This document shows positions 1 to 5,988 of a DNA stretch of 9,558 nucleotides, piece after piece. This DNA is from an uncultured Oscillospiraceae bacterium (GTDB lineage Bacteria; Bacillota; Clostridia; Oscillospirales; Oscillospiraceae). Every line of letters begins with the position of its first letter. Within the stretch, counting starts at the first letter, position 1. The notes beneath the pieces were generated by a model, which was not told the DNA's origin, searched no databases, and worked only from the letters and a program-made list of their open reading frames with translations. A program made the translations under genes and the position numbers. The stretch is taken from assembly GCA_934565415.1 (NCBI GenBank), contig CAKTHQ010000062.1, forward strand, positions 1 through 9,558. Direction: 5' to 3'.

Positions 1-73
1 GCACCCCCTCCATGCAGGAGGGGGGAAGAGCTTGCCGCCGGTACCTACCGTTTACCCCGTCAAATCCCCATTT
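1..73 (+). repeat. Dispersed hairpin-plus-tail repeat, copy A (left end may be cut by the window)
   Basis: A hairpin with an 8-bp perfect stem (CCCCCTCC at 4-11, GGAGGGGG at 17-24, loop ATGCA) is followed by a tail at 40-73. That tail matches 9363-9396 at 27 of 34 positions without gaps and in the same orientation. Both copies have a GC-rich hairpin ahead of the conserved tail, so this looks like a palindromic, non-coding dispersed element of the REP or MITE-like kind. No coding capacity is visible. Element borders are uncertain because the window starts at or inside it. Confidence 0.6.
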
Positions 74-106
74 GTCGAATTGTGCATACATTCAATCGGA
101 TGGCAG

Positions 107-135
107 TTGCATACCCGCACCGTATGTAGTACAAT
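107..135 (+). promoter_or_regulatory. Sigma-A-type promoter for the YgjV-like gene
   Basis: The -35 box TTGCAT (107-112) and the -10 box TACAAT (130-135) are separated by 17 bp. They lie 35 bp upstream of the ATG chosen at 170. The position supports starting the gene at 170, because an upstream ATG at 32 would lie ahead of the promoter. Confidence 0.6.
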
Positions 136-169
136 AAAACAAAAAAGCACCGGAAAGGATCCAAAAGAA

Positions 170-673
170 ATGTATCTAGGCTACCTATTCACGGTTTTCA
201 ACTACATCTTCTACTGTGGCAGCCGGTTCTGCAAAAAGAAATACCAGATGCTGACCTTGGACATCCTGGCAAAAATATCCACCTTCCTGGCCCTGTTCTG
301 CCTAGGGTCCCTCAGCGGGGCCTACAGCATGATGGTGTCCTTTGTGATTCTGCTGGTCTCCACCGTCAAGGAGCGCAAAGAAAAGGTCTGGACGCCGGTG
401 TATATCCTGTTCCAGGTGGTGCTGGTGCTGATCCTGATCTTCCGCTTTGAGGGCATCTCTTCGGTATTGGTGTTTCTCACCTCCTCCGTGTCCCTGCTCT
501 CCGTCTGGTGGCTCCGGCCCCAGGGTATGCGGGTGGCAGGGCTTATTACCAGCGTGACCTCTTTCCTGTACCAGCTCAGCATCCGGAACTGGGCGGGGCT
601 GTTGGAAATTCTTGTCATTTGCAGCAATGTGCTTTCGTATGTGCGGTACCGTAGGAGAGATGCTTCGCAGTGA
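170..673 (+). CDS. YgjV-like small integral membrane protein
   Basis: This 167-residue protein is almost entirely hydrophobic, with about five to seven membrane segments (roughly residues 2-18, 29-48, 50-66, 74-91, 96-114, 121-137 and 140-157). The short loops are basic (CKKK near 21-24, KERKEK near 67-72, RYRRR at the end). Size, hydrophobic layout and the C-terminal NWAGLLEILVICSNVLSYVRY segment recall the bacterial inner-membrane YgjV family, whose biochemical role is unknown. The family call is by recollection and moderately secure. An in-frame ATG exists at 32, but those 46 extra codons are hydrophilic, precede the promoter at 107-135 and overlap a dispersed repeat. ATG 170 has AAAGGA (154-159) at 10 bp spacing. 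The gene appears monocistronic; the next gene has its own promoter. Confidence 0.65.
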   Translation: MYLGYLFTVFNYIFYCGSRFCKKKYQMLTLDILAKISTFLALFCLGSLSGAYSMMVSFVILLVSTVKERKEKVWTPVYILFQVVLVLILIFRFEGISSVLVFLTSSVSLLSVWWLRPQGMRVAGLITSVTSFLYQLSIRNWAGLLEILVICSNVLSYVRYRRRDASQ

Positions 674-680
674 AAATCCC

Positions 681-709
681 TTGAAAAAGTTTCTCTCTCA
701 TGTTATGCT
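681..709 (+). promoter_or_regulatory. Extended -10 promoter for the exported DxNxDG protein gene
   Basis: TTGAAA (681-686), a 17-bp spacer and TATGCT (704-709) form the core. TG at 701-702 sits one base before the -10, giving the TGn extension. It starts just after the stop codon at 673 and ends 47 bp ahead of the ATG at 757. Confidence 0.6.
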
Positions 710-756
710 ATGTTAAGTTCAAAAACAATGCAGAGATTTTTAAGGAGTGAACGACT

Positions 757-1914
757 ATGCGGTCTGGAAAATTTGAGCAACGCTCCGGAAACAGACGCCG
801 CATCCACATAATCCCAATCGTAGTGGCTGCCGCCACATTGGCACTTGGGTGTTATTCTGTCAGCCATTTCATAAACCATCAGACCTTAACGGATATTGCC
901 CCGGAAGAGGCTCCTACGGTACAGACACAGGTGAGCCAGGAATACAGAGAAACCGGAAAAGCCACAGTAACCGTAGAAGCTGACCCCTACGAACCGTATT
1001 ACAAAAGCTATCAAAGCTACATCGATTGGAGGCTGGGCTTCGCATCCTCCCCTCAAAACCAATATTATTCTTTCTACGACATAAACGGAGACGGAATTCC
1101 GGAATTGTTCCCCGGCGGAAAAATTTCTTTGTATGAAATCCTCTCTTTGAAAAATGGGGAAAGCTATAAATATACGGATTTCACATACCTGCGTACCGGG
1201 TTTCTATGCTTTGAAATCTGTGAAGATCAGGTTTTGAAGTTAAAAGATTACGATTCAGAAACCTGGTTTTTCCTGAAAGCCAACAAAGATGACATGACCT
1301 TTTTACAGGGGCTTCTGAAGGAAAATGGAGACTGGTATTTGCTGATAGAACCACCGGCTGCGGCGGATGCGGATTGGACCAGACAAAAAATAACAGACAC
1401 AGAAGCACAGCAAATTATGAACTCCTATGTTCCGCTGGAAGCGCAGCCATCCAGACAGCCGATGACGCAATATGGGCATCCCGTCACCTACCCATGGAAG
1501 GACCCATACGCACTGTACATAGCGCAAACACTGGATCAGTCCGAAAATGCGGCAGACTTTACCTATGCATTGATGGACCTGAACAGCGACGGGACCCGGG
1601 AGCTCATTGCAAAGGATGTCTATACGCTTCCCCCTGGTGCGGCAGAACCGGTTTATGAATTATCGATTCACACGATCGTAGATGGAAAAATCGCTTCTGT
1701 TACTATGTTCGGTACCTCCATCACGAACGTATGTGAAAACGGAATCCTTATGTACAGCGATCCAAACGGTGAATTCTATGAATTTTACAAATTGGATGGA
1801 ACAGCGCTTCGGCTTGTGGAAAAATTAAGTCGGGATAGAGCGGCAGAAATTGCAGATACCTATAAAATAATCAAATTAGATATGAAGCCGTTTTCGGAGT
1901 ATCCGTTCAGCTGA
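757..1914 (+). CDS. Exported or membrane-anchored protein with duplicated DxNxDGxxEL units, function unknown
   Basis: The 385-residue product starts with a basic stretch (RRR at 13-15) and a hydrophobic segment at about residues 16-31 ending in LALGC. This could be a signal anchor or an imperfect lipobox at Cys32. The remainder is hydrophilic and probably acts outside the membrane. Two motifs stand out: DINGDGIPEL (residues 108-117) and DLNSDGTREL (274-283). Both have the Asp/Asn/Asp/Glu spacing of EF-hand-like or FG-GAP/VCBS-type calcium loops. They lie 166 residues apart, each after a Tyr-rich helix-like stretch and before beta-like sequence, which suggests a tandem duplication. The ATG is supported by AAGGAG (742-747) at 9 bp. 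Base composition is visibly more AT-rich than in aspS or the kinase, which may reflect separate ancestry. I recognise no catalytic residues and assign no function. Confidence 0.75.
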   Translation: MRSGKFEQRSGNRRRIHIIPIVVAAATLALGCYSVSHFINHQTLTDIAPEEAPTVQTQVSQEYRETGKATVTVEADPYEPYYKSYQSYIDWRLGFASSPQNQYYSFYDINGDGIPELFPGGKISLYEILSLKNGESYKYTDFTYLRTGFLCFEICEDQVLKLKDYDSETWFFLKANKDDMTFLQGLLKENGDWYLLIEPPAAADADWTRQKITDTEAQQIMNSYVPLEAQPSRQPMTQYGHPVTYPWKDPYALYIAQTLDQSENAADFTYALMDLNSDGTRELIAKDVYTLPPGAAEPVYELSIHTIVDGKIASVTMFGTSITNVCENGILMYSDPNGEFYEFYKLDGTALRLVEKLSRDRAAEIADTYKIIKLDMKPFSEYPFS

Positions 1915-1951
1915 GTTGCCAAGAAGTTCTATTGAGTGGATCACAAAGCGC

Positions 1952-1980
1952 TTGCATTTTCTATATTATTCTGATAGAAT
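1952..1980 (+). promoter_or_regulatory. Promoter of the toxin-antitoxin operon
   Basis: TTGCAT (1952-1957) and TAGAAT (1975-1980) are separated by 17 bp. TG at 1972-1973 gives an extended -10. The promoter lies 33 bp ahead of the antitoxin ATG and shares bases with the palindromic site at 1965-1994, an arrangement suited to autorepression. Confidence 0.65.
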
Positions 1981-1994
1981 TATAATAGAATAAT
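1965..1994 (+). promoter_or_regulatory. Candidate operator for autoregulation of the toxin-antitoxin operon
   Basis: Two overlapping symmetries cover the -10 box. ATTATTCT (1965-1972) is the inverted complement of AGAATAAT (1987-1994), and ATTCT-GAT-AGAAT (1968-1980) is a compact palindrome. ATAGAAT also recurs in direct orientation at 1974-1980 and 1985-1991, an 11-bp period that places both copies on one DNA face. Phd/YefM antitoxins are known to bind such palindromes with their N-terminal domain and to repress with the toxin as co-repressor. Binding here is inferred. Confidence 0.55.
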
Positions 1995-2012
1995 GCAGGA
2001 GGTGCAAGCAGT

Positions 2013-2279
2013 ATGATCATCAAATCCTCTACGACCCTACGCAATGACTATGGGGTAATTTCCGACCTGGCACATAGCGAAGCGGAACCCATCTATATCA
2101 CCAAAAACGGGGAGGGAGATCTGGTCGTTATGAGCATCGAGGCTTTTGAGCAGCGGGAAGAAATTCTGCGGCTGCGGGCAAAATTGGAGGCAGCAGAGGC
2201 TGCCAGGTTGGCGGGAGCGCCTACCTACACGCTGGAAGAATCCCGCAAACGGTTGGAGGCGATTCTAAAGCGTGGCTAA
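2013..2279 (+). CDS. Type II antitoxin, Phd/YefM family
   Basis: An 88-residue protein with the classic Phd/YefM N-terminal half: a DYGVISDLAH stretch (residues 12-21), then EPIYITKNGEGDLVVMSIEAFE (25-46), which forms the DNA-binding dimer core in the family. The C-terminal half (about 47-88) is a charged helix with coiled-coil character (EEILRLRAKLEAAEAARL), followed by TLEESRKRLEAILKRG, the part expected to wrap and neutralise the toxin. AGGAGGT at 1997-2003 lies 9 bp before the ATG. The stop codon overlaps the toxin start by 8 bp, so the two genes are translationally coupled with the antitoxin first, as is usual. Regulation is probably autorepression through the palindrome over its promoter. 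Confidence 0.93.
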   Translation: MIIKSSTTLRNDYGVISDLAHSEAEPIYITKNGEGDLVVMSIEAFEQREEILRLRAKLEAAEAARLAGAPTYTLEESRKRLEAILKRG

Positions 2280-2604
2280 ACTGGTTGTTTTGGAACCTGC
2301 CCAGCAGGAACTTGAGGAAATCGCCCAGCTGCATTTGAATCTGGTGGAACCGGAATCTGCGGCCAGAATCGTAAATGAAATTCTGGATACACTGGGGCGA
2401 CTGGAACAGTTCCCACAATCCGGTCATGTTCCGAGAGATCGTTTTTTACGGCAAAGCGGATACAGGCTAGTGATTGCTCAAAAGTACATTTGTGTGTATC
2501 GCTGCATCAGTGATAAGGTCGTTGTGTATCACATCGCCCACGGGGCCAGGGATTATTCCAGTCTGTTTAAAGCAATGCTGCATGATAATAGAAGTGACAA
2601 ATAA
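2272..2604 (+). CDS. Type II toxin, RelE/ParE superfamily
   Basis: A 110-residue protein with the RelE/ParE fold signature: an N-terminal strand (KLVVLEPA), two helices (about residues 10-46), the FPQSGHVPRD turn (47-56), a central GYRLVIAQKYICVYR strand pair (63-77), and the C-terminal VVVYHIAHGARDYSSLF segment (83-99) that ends most family members. RelE-like members cleave mRNA on the ribosome and ParE-like members poison gyrase; the sequence alone does not decide which applies. The start is GTG at 2272, inside the last codons of the antitoxin gene, with GGAGG at 2255-2259 (12 bp spacing, rather long). The weak start and the 8-bp overlap suit keeping toxin below antitoxin. A strong terminator follows at 2608-2640. 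The length is normal and the protein looks intact. Confidence 0.92.
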   Translation: MAKLVVLEPAQQELEEIAQLHLNLVEPESAARIVNEILDTLGRLEQFPQSGHVPRDRFLRQSGYRLVIAQKYICVYRCISDKVVVYHIAHGARDYSSLFKAMLHDNRSDK

Positions 2605-2607
2605 GTC

Positions 2608-2640
2608 AAAAGCGCCTTTCCAATTTGGAAAGGCGCTTTT
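2608..2640 (+). terminator. Rho-independent terminator of the toxin-antitoxin operon
   Basis: A perfect 15-bp stem (AAAAGCGCCTTTCCA at 2608-2622, complement at 2626-2640, loop ATT) ends in TTTT and starts 3 bp after the toxin stop. The A and T runs at both ends mean it can work in both directions, so it could also stop transcripts arriving from the tRNA-Arg side. Confidence 0.85.
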
Positions 2641-2667
2641 GGCAAAACAGGAAACACCAAGCTTGGG

Positions 2668-2712
2668 CTTTCCTTTCATCCACATCCCTACGGGATGCGT
2701 CTGAAAGGAAAG
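2668..2712. repeat. Two-tier inverted repeat, structured intergenic element
   Basis: An outer 11-bp stem (CTTTCCTTTCA at 2668-2678 with TGAAAGGAAAG at 2702-2712) encloses an inner 6-bp stem (CATCCC at 2683-2688, GGGATG at 2692-2697, loop TAC). No U-tract follows, so it is not an obvious terminator. It may be a dispersed palindromic element, and no gene is visible in it. Confidence 0.45.
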
Positions 2713-2731
2713 GGGGACTCTCCCACGGGCT

Positions 2732-2756
2732 AAAAACAGTCCACCGGACTGTTTTT
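2732..2756. terminator. Terminator-like hairpin, either direction
   Basis: AAAAACAGTCC (2732-2742) pairs perfectly with GGACTGTTTTT (2746-2756) around a 3-base loop. The T run on either strand makes it terminator-like both ways. A short GGCAGC-TAC-GCTGCC hairpin follows at 2759-2773. It may act as a backup for the tRNA-Arg terminator or be part of a repeat element. Confidence 0.5.
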
Positions 2757-2788
2757 ACGGCAGCTACGCTGCCGCCGCCCTAACCAGG

Positions 2789-2858
2789 CCCTTCTGGCGT
2801 ATAAAACAAAAATGCGAAACACCAAACGGTGTTTCGCATTTTTGGTACGCCAGAAGGG
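2789..2858. repeat. Long inverted repeat built on the tRNA-Arg 3' end and its terminator
   Basis: CCCTTCTGGCGTA at 2789-2801 is a perfect inverted copy of 2846-2858, which is the 3' part of the T-arm, the acceptor strand and the discriminator base of tRNA-Arg. The two arms flank the 16-bp terminator stem (2808-2823 with 2828-2843). Together they give 29 paired positions interrupted by one 6-by-2 internal loop. Confidence 0.8.
2808..2843 (-). terminator. Terminator of tRNA-Arg
   Basis: A perfect 16-bp stem (AAAAATGCGAAACACC at 2808-2823, complement at 2828-2843, loop AAAC on the plus strand) is followed on the minus strand by a T-rich stretch (TTTTTGTTTTAT). It shares base 2843 with the encoded CCA of the tRNA, leaving essentially no trailer before the hairpin. 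Confidence 0.85.
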
Positions 2859-2918
2859 ACTCGAACCCCCAACCCTCGGAACCGGAATCCGATGCTCTAT
2901 CCATTGAGCCACTGGCGC
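2843..2918 (-). tRNA. tRNA-Arg (anticodon CCG), CCA encoded
   Basis: On the minus strand the 76-nt gene folds as a normal cloverleaf. The acceptor GCGCCAG pairs with CTGGCGT (first pair G-U). The D arm is GCTC/GAGC. The anticodon arm is TCGGA-TTCCGGT-TCCGA, giving CCG at positions 34-36 with T33 and G37. The T arm is GGGGG-TTCGAGT-CCCTT with two G-U pairs, followed by discriminator A and an encoded CCA (2843-2845). It reads the Arg codon CGG. The gene is monocistronic, with its own promoter at 2938-2966 and a terminator directly abutting the CCA. A 13-bp inverted copy of its 3' end lies downstream at 2789-2801. Confidence 0.95.
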
Positions 2919-2937
2919 ATTTCTCAATTGCCTGAGT

Positions 2938-2966
2938 ATTATAGCAGATGTTTTGCCATTTGTAAA
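2938..2966 (-). promoter_or_regulatory. Promoter of tRNA-Arg
   Basis: On the minus strand TTTACA (2966-2961), 17 bp, then TATAAT (2943-2938), preceded by TGC as an extended -10. The -10 ends 19 bp before the tRNA 5' end at 2918. This is a near-consensus promoter, as expected for a stable RNA. It sits between the aspS terminator and the tRNA. Confidence 0.8.
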
Positions 2967-2977
2967 GAGGCAAACTG

Positions 2978-3009
2978 AAAATTTTCCCTCCCCGTTTGGG
3001 GAGGGAAAA
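2978..3009 (-). terminator. Terminator of aspS
   Basis: A 12-bp perfect stem (TTTTCCCTCCCC at 2982-2993 with GGGGAGGGAAAA at 2998-3009, 4-base loop) lies 3 bp beyond the aspS stop. On the minus strand it is followed by TTTT (2981-2978). It separates aspS from the tRNA-Arg promoter. Confidence 0.8.
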
Positions 3010-3012
3010 ATA

Positions 3013-4782
3013 TTACTCTTCTACAATGGCAATGTGCACATCGTCCAGCTGCTTCTGGTCTACGGTGCTGGGGGCGCCCATCATCAGGTCCTGGGCGTTC
3101 TTGTTCATGGGGAAGGTGATGACCTCCCGGATGCTTTCTTCGCCGGTCAGGAGCATGATCAGGCGGTCCACACCGGGGGCGGCACCGGCATGAGGGGGTG
3201 CGCCGTAGGTGAAGGCGTTGTACATGGCGGGGAACTTGGCCTTGACGGCGTCCTCGCCCAGGCCTACCATTTCAAAGGCCTTGACCATGATCTCGGGGTC
3301 GTGGTTCCGGACGGCGCCGGAGGCGCATTCGTAGCCGTTGCACACCAGGTCATACTGGTTGGCGTTGATGGCCAGCAGCTTTTCGGTATCGCCTTCGGCA
3401 TCCTCCAGCGCCTTCAGGCCGCCCTGGGGCATGGAGAAGGGGTTGTGGCAGAATTCCAGCGTACCGGATTCCTCGCCGATTTCGTACATGGGGAAATCCA
3501 CGATCCAGCACAGGGCGTACTGCTCCTCGTCAAAGTGGCCGGGGATGCGCTTACCCAGCATGGTACGGATGACACCGGCTGTCTTCTGGGCGGCAGCCTT
3601 CTTGCCGGCGGCCATGCACACGAAGGAGCCGGGCTTCAGGTTCAGCTTTTCGGTCAGGGCCGGGGCGCAGTCGCCCAGGAACTTGGAGATGCCGCCGGTG
3701 AGAGCGCCGGTCTCGTCTACCTTGAACCAGCAGGCCTTGTTGCCGGTCTGCACTTCCACATCGGCCAGCAGCTTATCGATCCACTTCCGGGCCTGGGTGA
3801 AGTTGTCAACGGCCACTGCCTTTACGGTAGCACCCTCGAAGGGGCCGAAGCCGCAGCCCTGGACGACGGAAGAAATATCCTGAATCTCCAGATCGATCCG
3901 CAGGTCGGGCTTGTCGGAGCCGTAGCGCTCCATGGCCTCGTTATAGGGGATGTGCCGCCAGGGAGCCTGGGCCACCCGCTTATATTTACCGAACTTTTCG
4001 TAAACGGGCTGCAGGACGGTTTCCAGAGTCTCCAGCACGTCCTCCTGGGAGGCAAAGGCCATTTCCATATCCAGCTGATAGAACTCGCCGGGGGTACGGT
4101 CGGCCCGGGCGTCCTCATCCCGGAAGCAGGGGGCAATCTGGAAATACTTATCAAAGCCGGAGGTCATCAGCAGCTGCTTGAACTGCTGGGGGGCCTGGGG
4201 CAGGGCATAGAACTTGCCGGGATGGTTCCGGGCAGGCACCAAGTAATCCCGGGCACCTTCGGGGCTGGAGGAGGTCAGGATGGGGGTAGTGATCTCCAAA
4301 AAGCCCTGCTCGGTCATGAGCCGGCGCAGCTCGGCCACCACCTGGCAGCGCAGCACGATGTTGGACTTGACGGCAGGGTTCCGCAGGTCCAGGAACCGGT
4401 ATTTCAGGCGGGTATTCTCGTCGGCATCCCGGCTCTTGTTGATTTCAAAGGGCAGCTGGTTGTGGAAACACTTGCCCAGCACCTCTATTCTTTCGGGGAC
4501 CACTTCGATTTCGCCGGTGGCAAGCTTGCTATTCTTGCTCTCCCGCTCCCGGACCACGCCGGTAACGGAGATGGTGGACTCCTTGTTGATGCCCTTGACC
4601 ACCTTCATCATCTCTTCGGTCTCTACCACCACCTGAGTGGTGCCGTAGTAGTCCCGCAGGACCAAAAAGGCAAAGTTGGAGCCGACTTCCCGGACATTTT
4701 CCAGCCAGCCCACAATGGTCACTTGTTTCCCCGCATCGCTGAGCCTGAGCTCGCCGCAGGTATTCGTTCTGGATTGCTTCAT
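3013..4782 (-). CDS. aspS: Aspartate--tRNA ligase, bacterial type
   Basis: This cytoplasmic class II synthetase charges tRNA with aspartate. The 589 residues match the usual bacterial length (about 590). In order: an N-terminal OB-fold anticodon-binding domain (about 1-105); the catalytic core with motif 1 region FLEITTPILTSSSPEGARDY (161-180); the flipping-loop QAPQQFK (196-202); motif 2 FRDEDARADRT (220-230); the bacterial GAD insertion (about 300-415); and motif 3 GAAPGVDRLIMLL (533-545). Motif 2 carries one extra residue (TPGEFYQLD) relative to the E. coli QPEFTQID stretch, and the OB-fold segment VGSNFAFLVLRD departs from the common GGLIFIDLRD. Both look like a Clostridia subgroup pattern rather than damage. 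ATG 4782 has AGAGG (4794-4790) at 7 bp. The gene has its own promoter at 4806-4834 and may also receive readthrough from the glycosyltransferase 61 bp upstream. A terminator follows directly. Confidence 0.97.
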   Translation of the reverse strand: MKQSRTNTCGELRLSDAGKQVTIVGWLENVREVGSNFAFLVLRDYYGTTQVVVETEEMMKVVKGINKESTISVTGVVRERESKNSKLATGEIEVVPERIEVLGKCFHNQLPFEINKSRDADENTRLKYRFLDLRNPAVKSNIVLRCQVVAELRRLMTEQGFLEITTPILTSSSPEGARDYLVPARNHPGKFYALPQAPQQFKQLLMTSGFDKYFQIAPCFRDEDARADRTPGEFYQLDMEMAFASQEDVLETLETVLQPVYEKFGKYKRVAQAPWRHIPYNEAMERYGSDKPDLRIDLEIQDISSVVQGCGFGPFEGATVKAVAVDNFTQARKWIDKLLADVEVQTGNKACWFKVDETGALTGGISKFLGDCAPALTEKLNLKPGSFVCMAAGKKAAAQKTAGVIRTMLGKRIPGHFDEEQYALCWIVDFPMYEIGEESGTLEFCHNPFSMPQGGLKALEDAEGDTEKLLAINANQYDLVCNGYECASGAVRNHDPEIMVKAFEMVGLGEDAVKAKFPAMYNAFTYGAPPHAGAAPGVDRLIMLLTGEESIREVITFPMNKNAQDLMMGAPSTVDQKQLDDVHIAIVEE

Positions 4783-4805
4783 AAGAAGGCCTCTCTTATT
4801 TCTAA

Positions 4806-4834
4806 ATTTAACGGTGGTATTTTCTCACAATCAA
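4806..4834 (-). promoter_or_regulatory. Promoter of aspS in the glycosyltransferase-aspS gap
   Basis: On the minus strand TTGATT (4834-4829), a 17-bp spacer and TTAAAT (4811-4806). It fits within the 61-bp gap, with the -10 ending 23 bp before the ATG. No hairpin terminator lies between the two genes, so aspS may be transcribed both from here and by readthrough. Confidence 0.5.
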
Positions 4835-4843
4835 GCGGAAAAG

Positions 4844-5959
4844 TCAAGGGATAGCGTCGGATTTCTCCCGATAGCTCTTTTCCAGCTGTCCAATTACGGT
4901 ATCCAGGTCGAATTGCTCCGGCTTGCCGATGCATTGATCGGAGGCGGGCGCCAGAATTGCCTTTGCCCAAGCTTCATCGGAGGCGGCCAGGGGCATCCGG
5001 GTGCAGCCTTTACAGGCTACCTCCTCCGGGACGGCGTCGGAAACGACACAGGGGACGCCCAATGCCTGGGCCTCGATGGTAACCAGACTGAAGGACTCCG
5101 ATTTGGAAGTGAGCACAAACCGATCCATAGCGGCAAGAATGGCGTCCCCGTCCTGGCGCTGGCCGGCAAGATACACATCCCGTTCAATCTTCAGCTCCCT
5201 GGCAAGGGCTTTCAAGTGTTCCATCCGTCCGTCCCGGTCCCCGCCGACAATCAGAAGGCAGCTTTGCTCGCATTGGTTTTTCAGGGCCCGGTAAACGGAA
5301 AGCAGCCGCTCGTGGTTCTTGACGGGGTCCAGCCGCCCCAGGGTGCCCACCAGGAACCGATCCTTGGGAATGCCGAAAAGAGCTTCCAGCCGGTCCCGGT
5401 CGTAGGTTTCTTTGCGGACCTTACCAAAGTCCACCCCGTTGGGGACCCGCAGAACCCGGTCCGTATGGAACAGCTCCCGGCACTCCCGGGCGCAGTGCTC
5501 CGTCAGAACGCTGAGGGTGGCCCCACGGTCGCAGAGCGCCTGGAGCCTTGCCTGATTGTCGCTGCCAATCATTCTCAGGTTCCGATGGAGCTCCGAATGG
5601 AAGGTATAGAATATCCGGTTCGGGGGGAAATCCAGCTTATCCATATGGTCCGGGCAGCCGTGCAGATGCACAATATCCGGAGATGTCCGGCGAAGAACTC
5701 GGTTGAAGCGGCGGAAAAGCCCTGCCGCCCGGGCGGCCCCCTTGAGCTTTTGCCCCAAGGAAGAACCGGCATTTCCCTTCCACAGGGTATAGATAGGGAT
5801 GCCGCTTTCGCGGAGCCGCCGTGTCAGAAAACTGTCCGTATAAAAGTCCTGCACCAGGGATACTTCGTGCCCCCGTTCCTTCAGCTTTTGCAGATACTCC
5901 GTTACAATGGTTTCCGCACCGCCTACAGGAAGAGAGTAGGTATAATATAGGATACGCAT
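4844..5959 (-). CDS. Glycosyltransferase, GT4 family (GT-B fold)
   Basis: A 371-residue soluble or membrane-associated enzyme expected to transfer a sugar from a nucleotide-sugar donor, with retention of configuration as in GT4. The N-terminal Rossmann-like domain begins MRILYYTYSLPVGGAE (1-16), with the acceptor-side PVGGAE loop and HLHG at 98-101. The C-terminal donor domain starts at about 204 with VGTLGRLDPVKNHERLL (Arg209 and Lys214 in the usual phosphate-binding positions). The E-x7-E motif is ESFSLVTIE (Glu288 and Glu296), followed by ALGVPCVVSD. No transmembrane helix is evident. It resembles enzymes of capsule, exopolysaccharide or cell-wall polymer synthesis, but no polysaccharide genes surround it, so the substrate is unknown. 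ATG 5959 has AAAGGAG (5973-5967) at 7 bp and a strong promoter at 5989-6017. Confidence 0.93.
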   Translation of the reverse strand: MRILYYTYSLPVGGAETIVTEYLQKLKERGHEVSLVQDFYTDSFLTRRLRESGIPIYTLWKGNAGSSLGQKLKGAARAAGLFRRFNRVLRRTSPDIVHLHGCPDHMDKLDFPPNRIFYTFHSELHRNLRMIGSDNQARLQALCDRGATLSVLTEHCARECRELFHTDRVLRVPNGVDFGKVRKETYDRDRLEALFGIPKDRFLVGTLGRLDPVKNHERLLSVYRALKNQCEQSCLLIVGGDRDGRMEHLKALARELKIERDVYLAGQRQDGDAILAAMDRFVLTSKSESFSLVTIEAQALGVPCVVSDAVPEEVACKGCTRMPLAASDEAWAKAILAPASDQCIGKPEQFDLDTVIGQLEKSYREKSDAIP

Positions 5960-5988
5960 AATGTCGCTCCTTTGATGTGTTTTTTGTT

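Noticed and set aside
32..169. N-terminal extension of the YgjV-like gene from ATG 32
   Set aside because: It precedes the promoter at 107-135, overlaps the dispersed repeat and is hydrophilic; ATG 170 has a Shine-Dalgarno site and starts directly in a membrane helix.
2843..2918. tRNA-Arg as the attachment site of an integrated mobile element within the window
   Set aside because: The only repeat of the tRNA end is inverted and 42 bp away; no integrase and no direct repeat of the tRNA end were found, so an integrated element is not supported.
2730..2927. A minus-strand open frame with VAQWIEHRIPVPRVGG
   Set aside because: This is the familiar artefact of translating a tRNA gene; here it reads through tRNA-Arg.
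2953..4854. A 633-codon open frame on the plus strand across aspS
   Set aside because: It is the exact antisense of aspS; its Gly/His/Leu-rich translation has no recognisable domain and arises from high GC at third codon positions.
4676..5950. A 424-codon plus-strand open frame opposite the glycosyltransferase
   Set aside because: It is antisense to a convincing GT4 gene with clear motifs, promoter and ribosome site.
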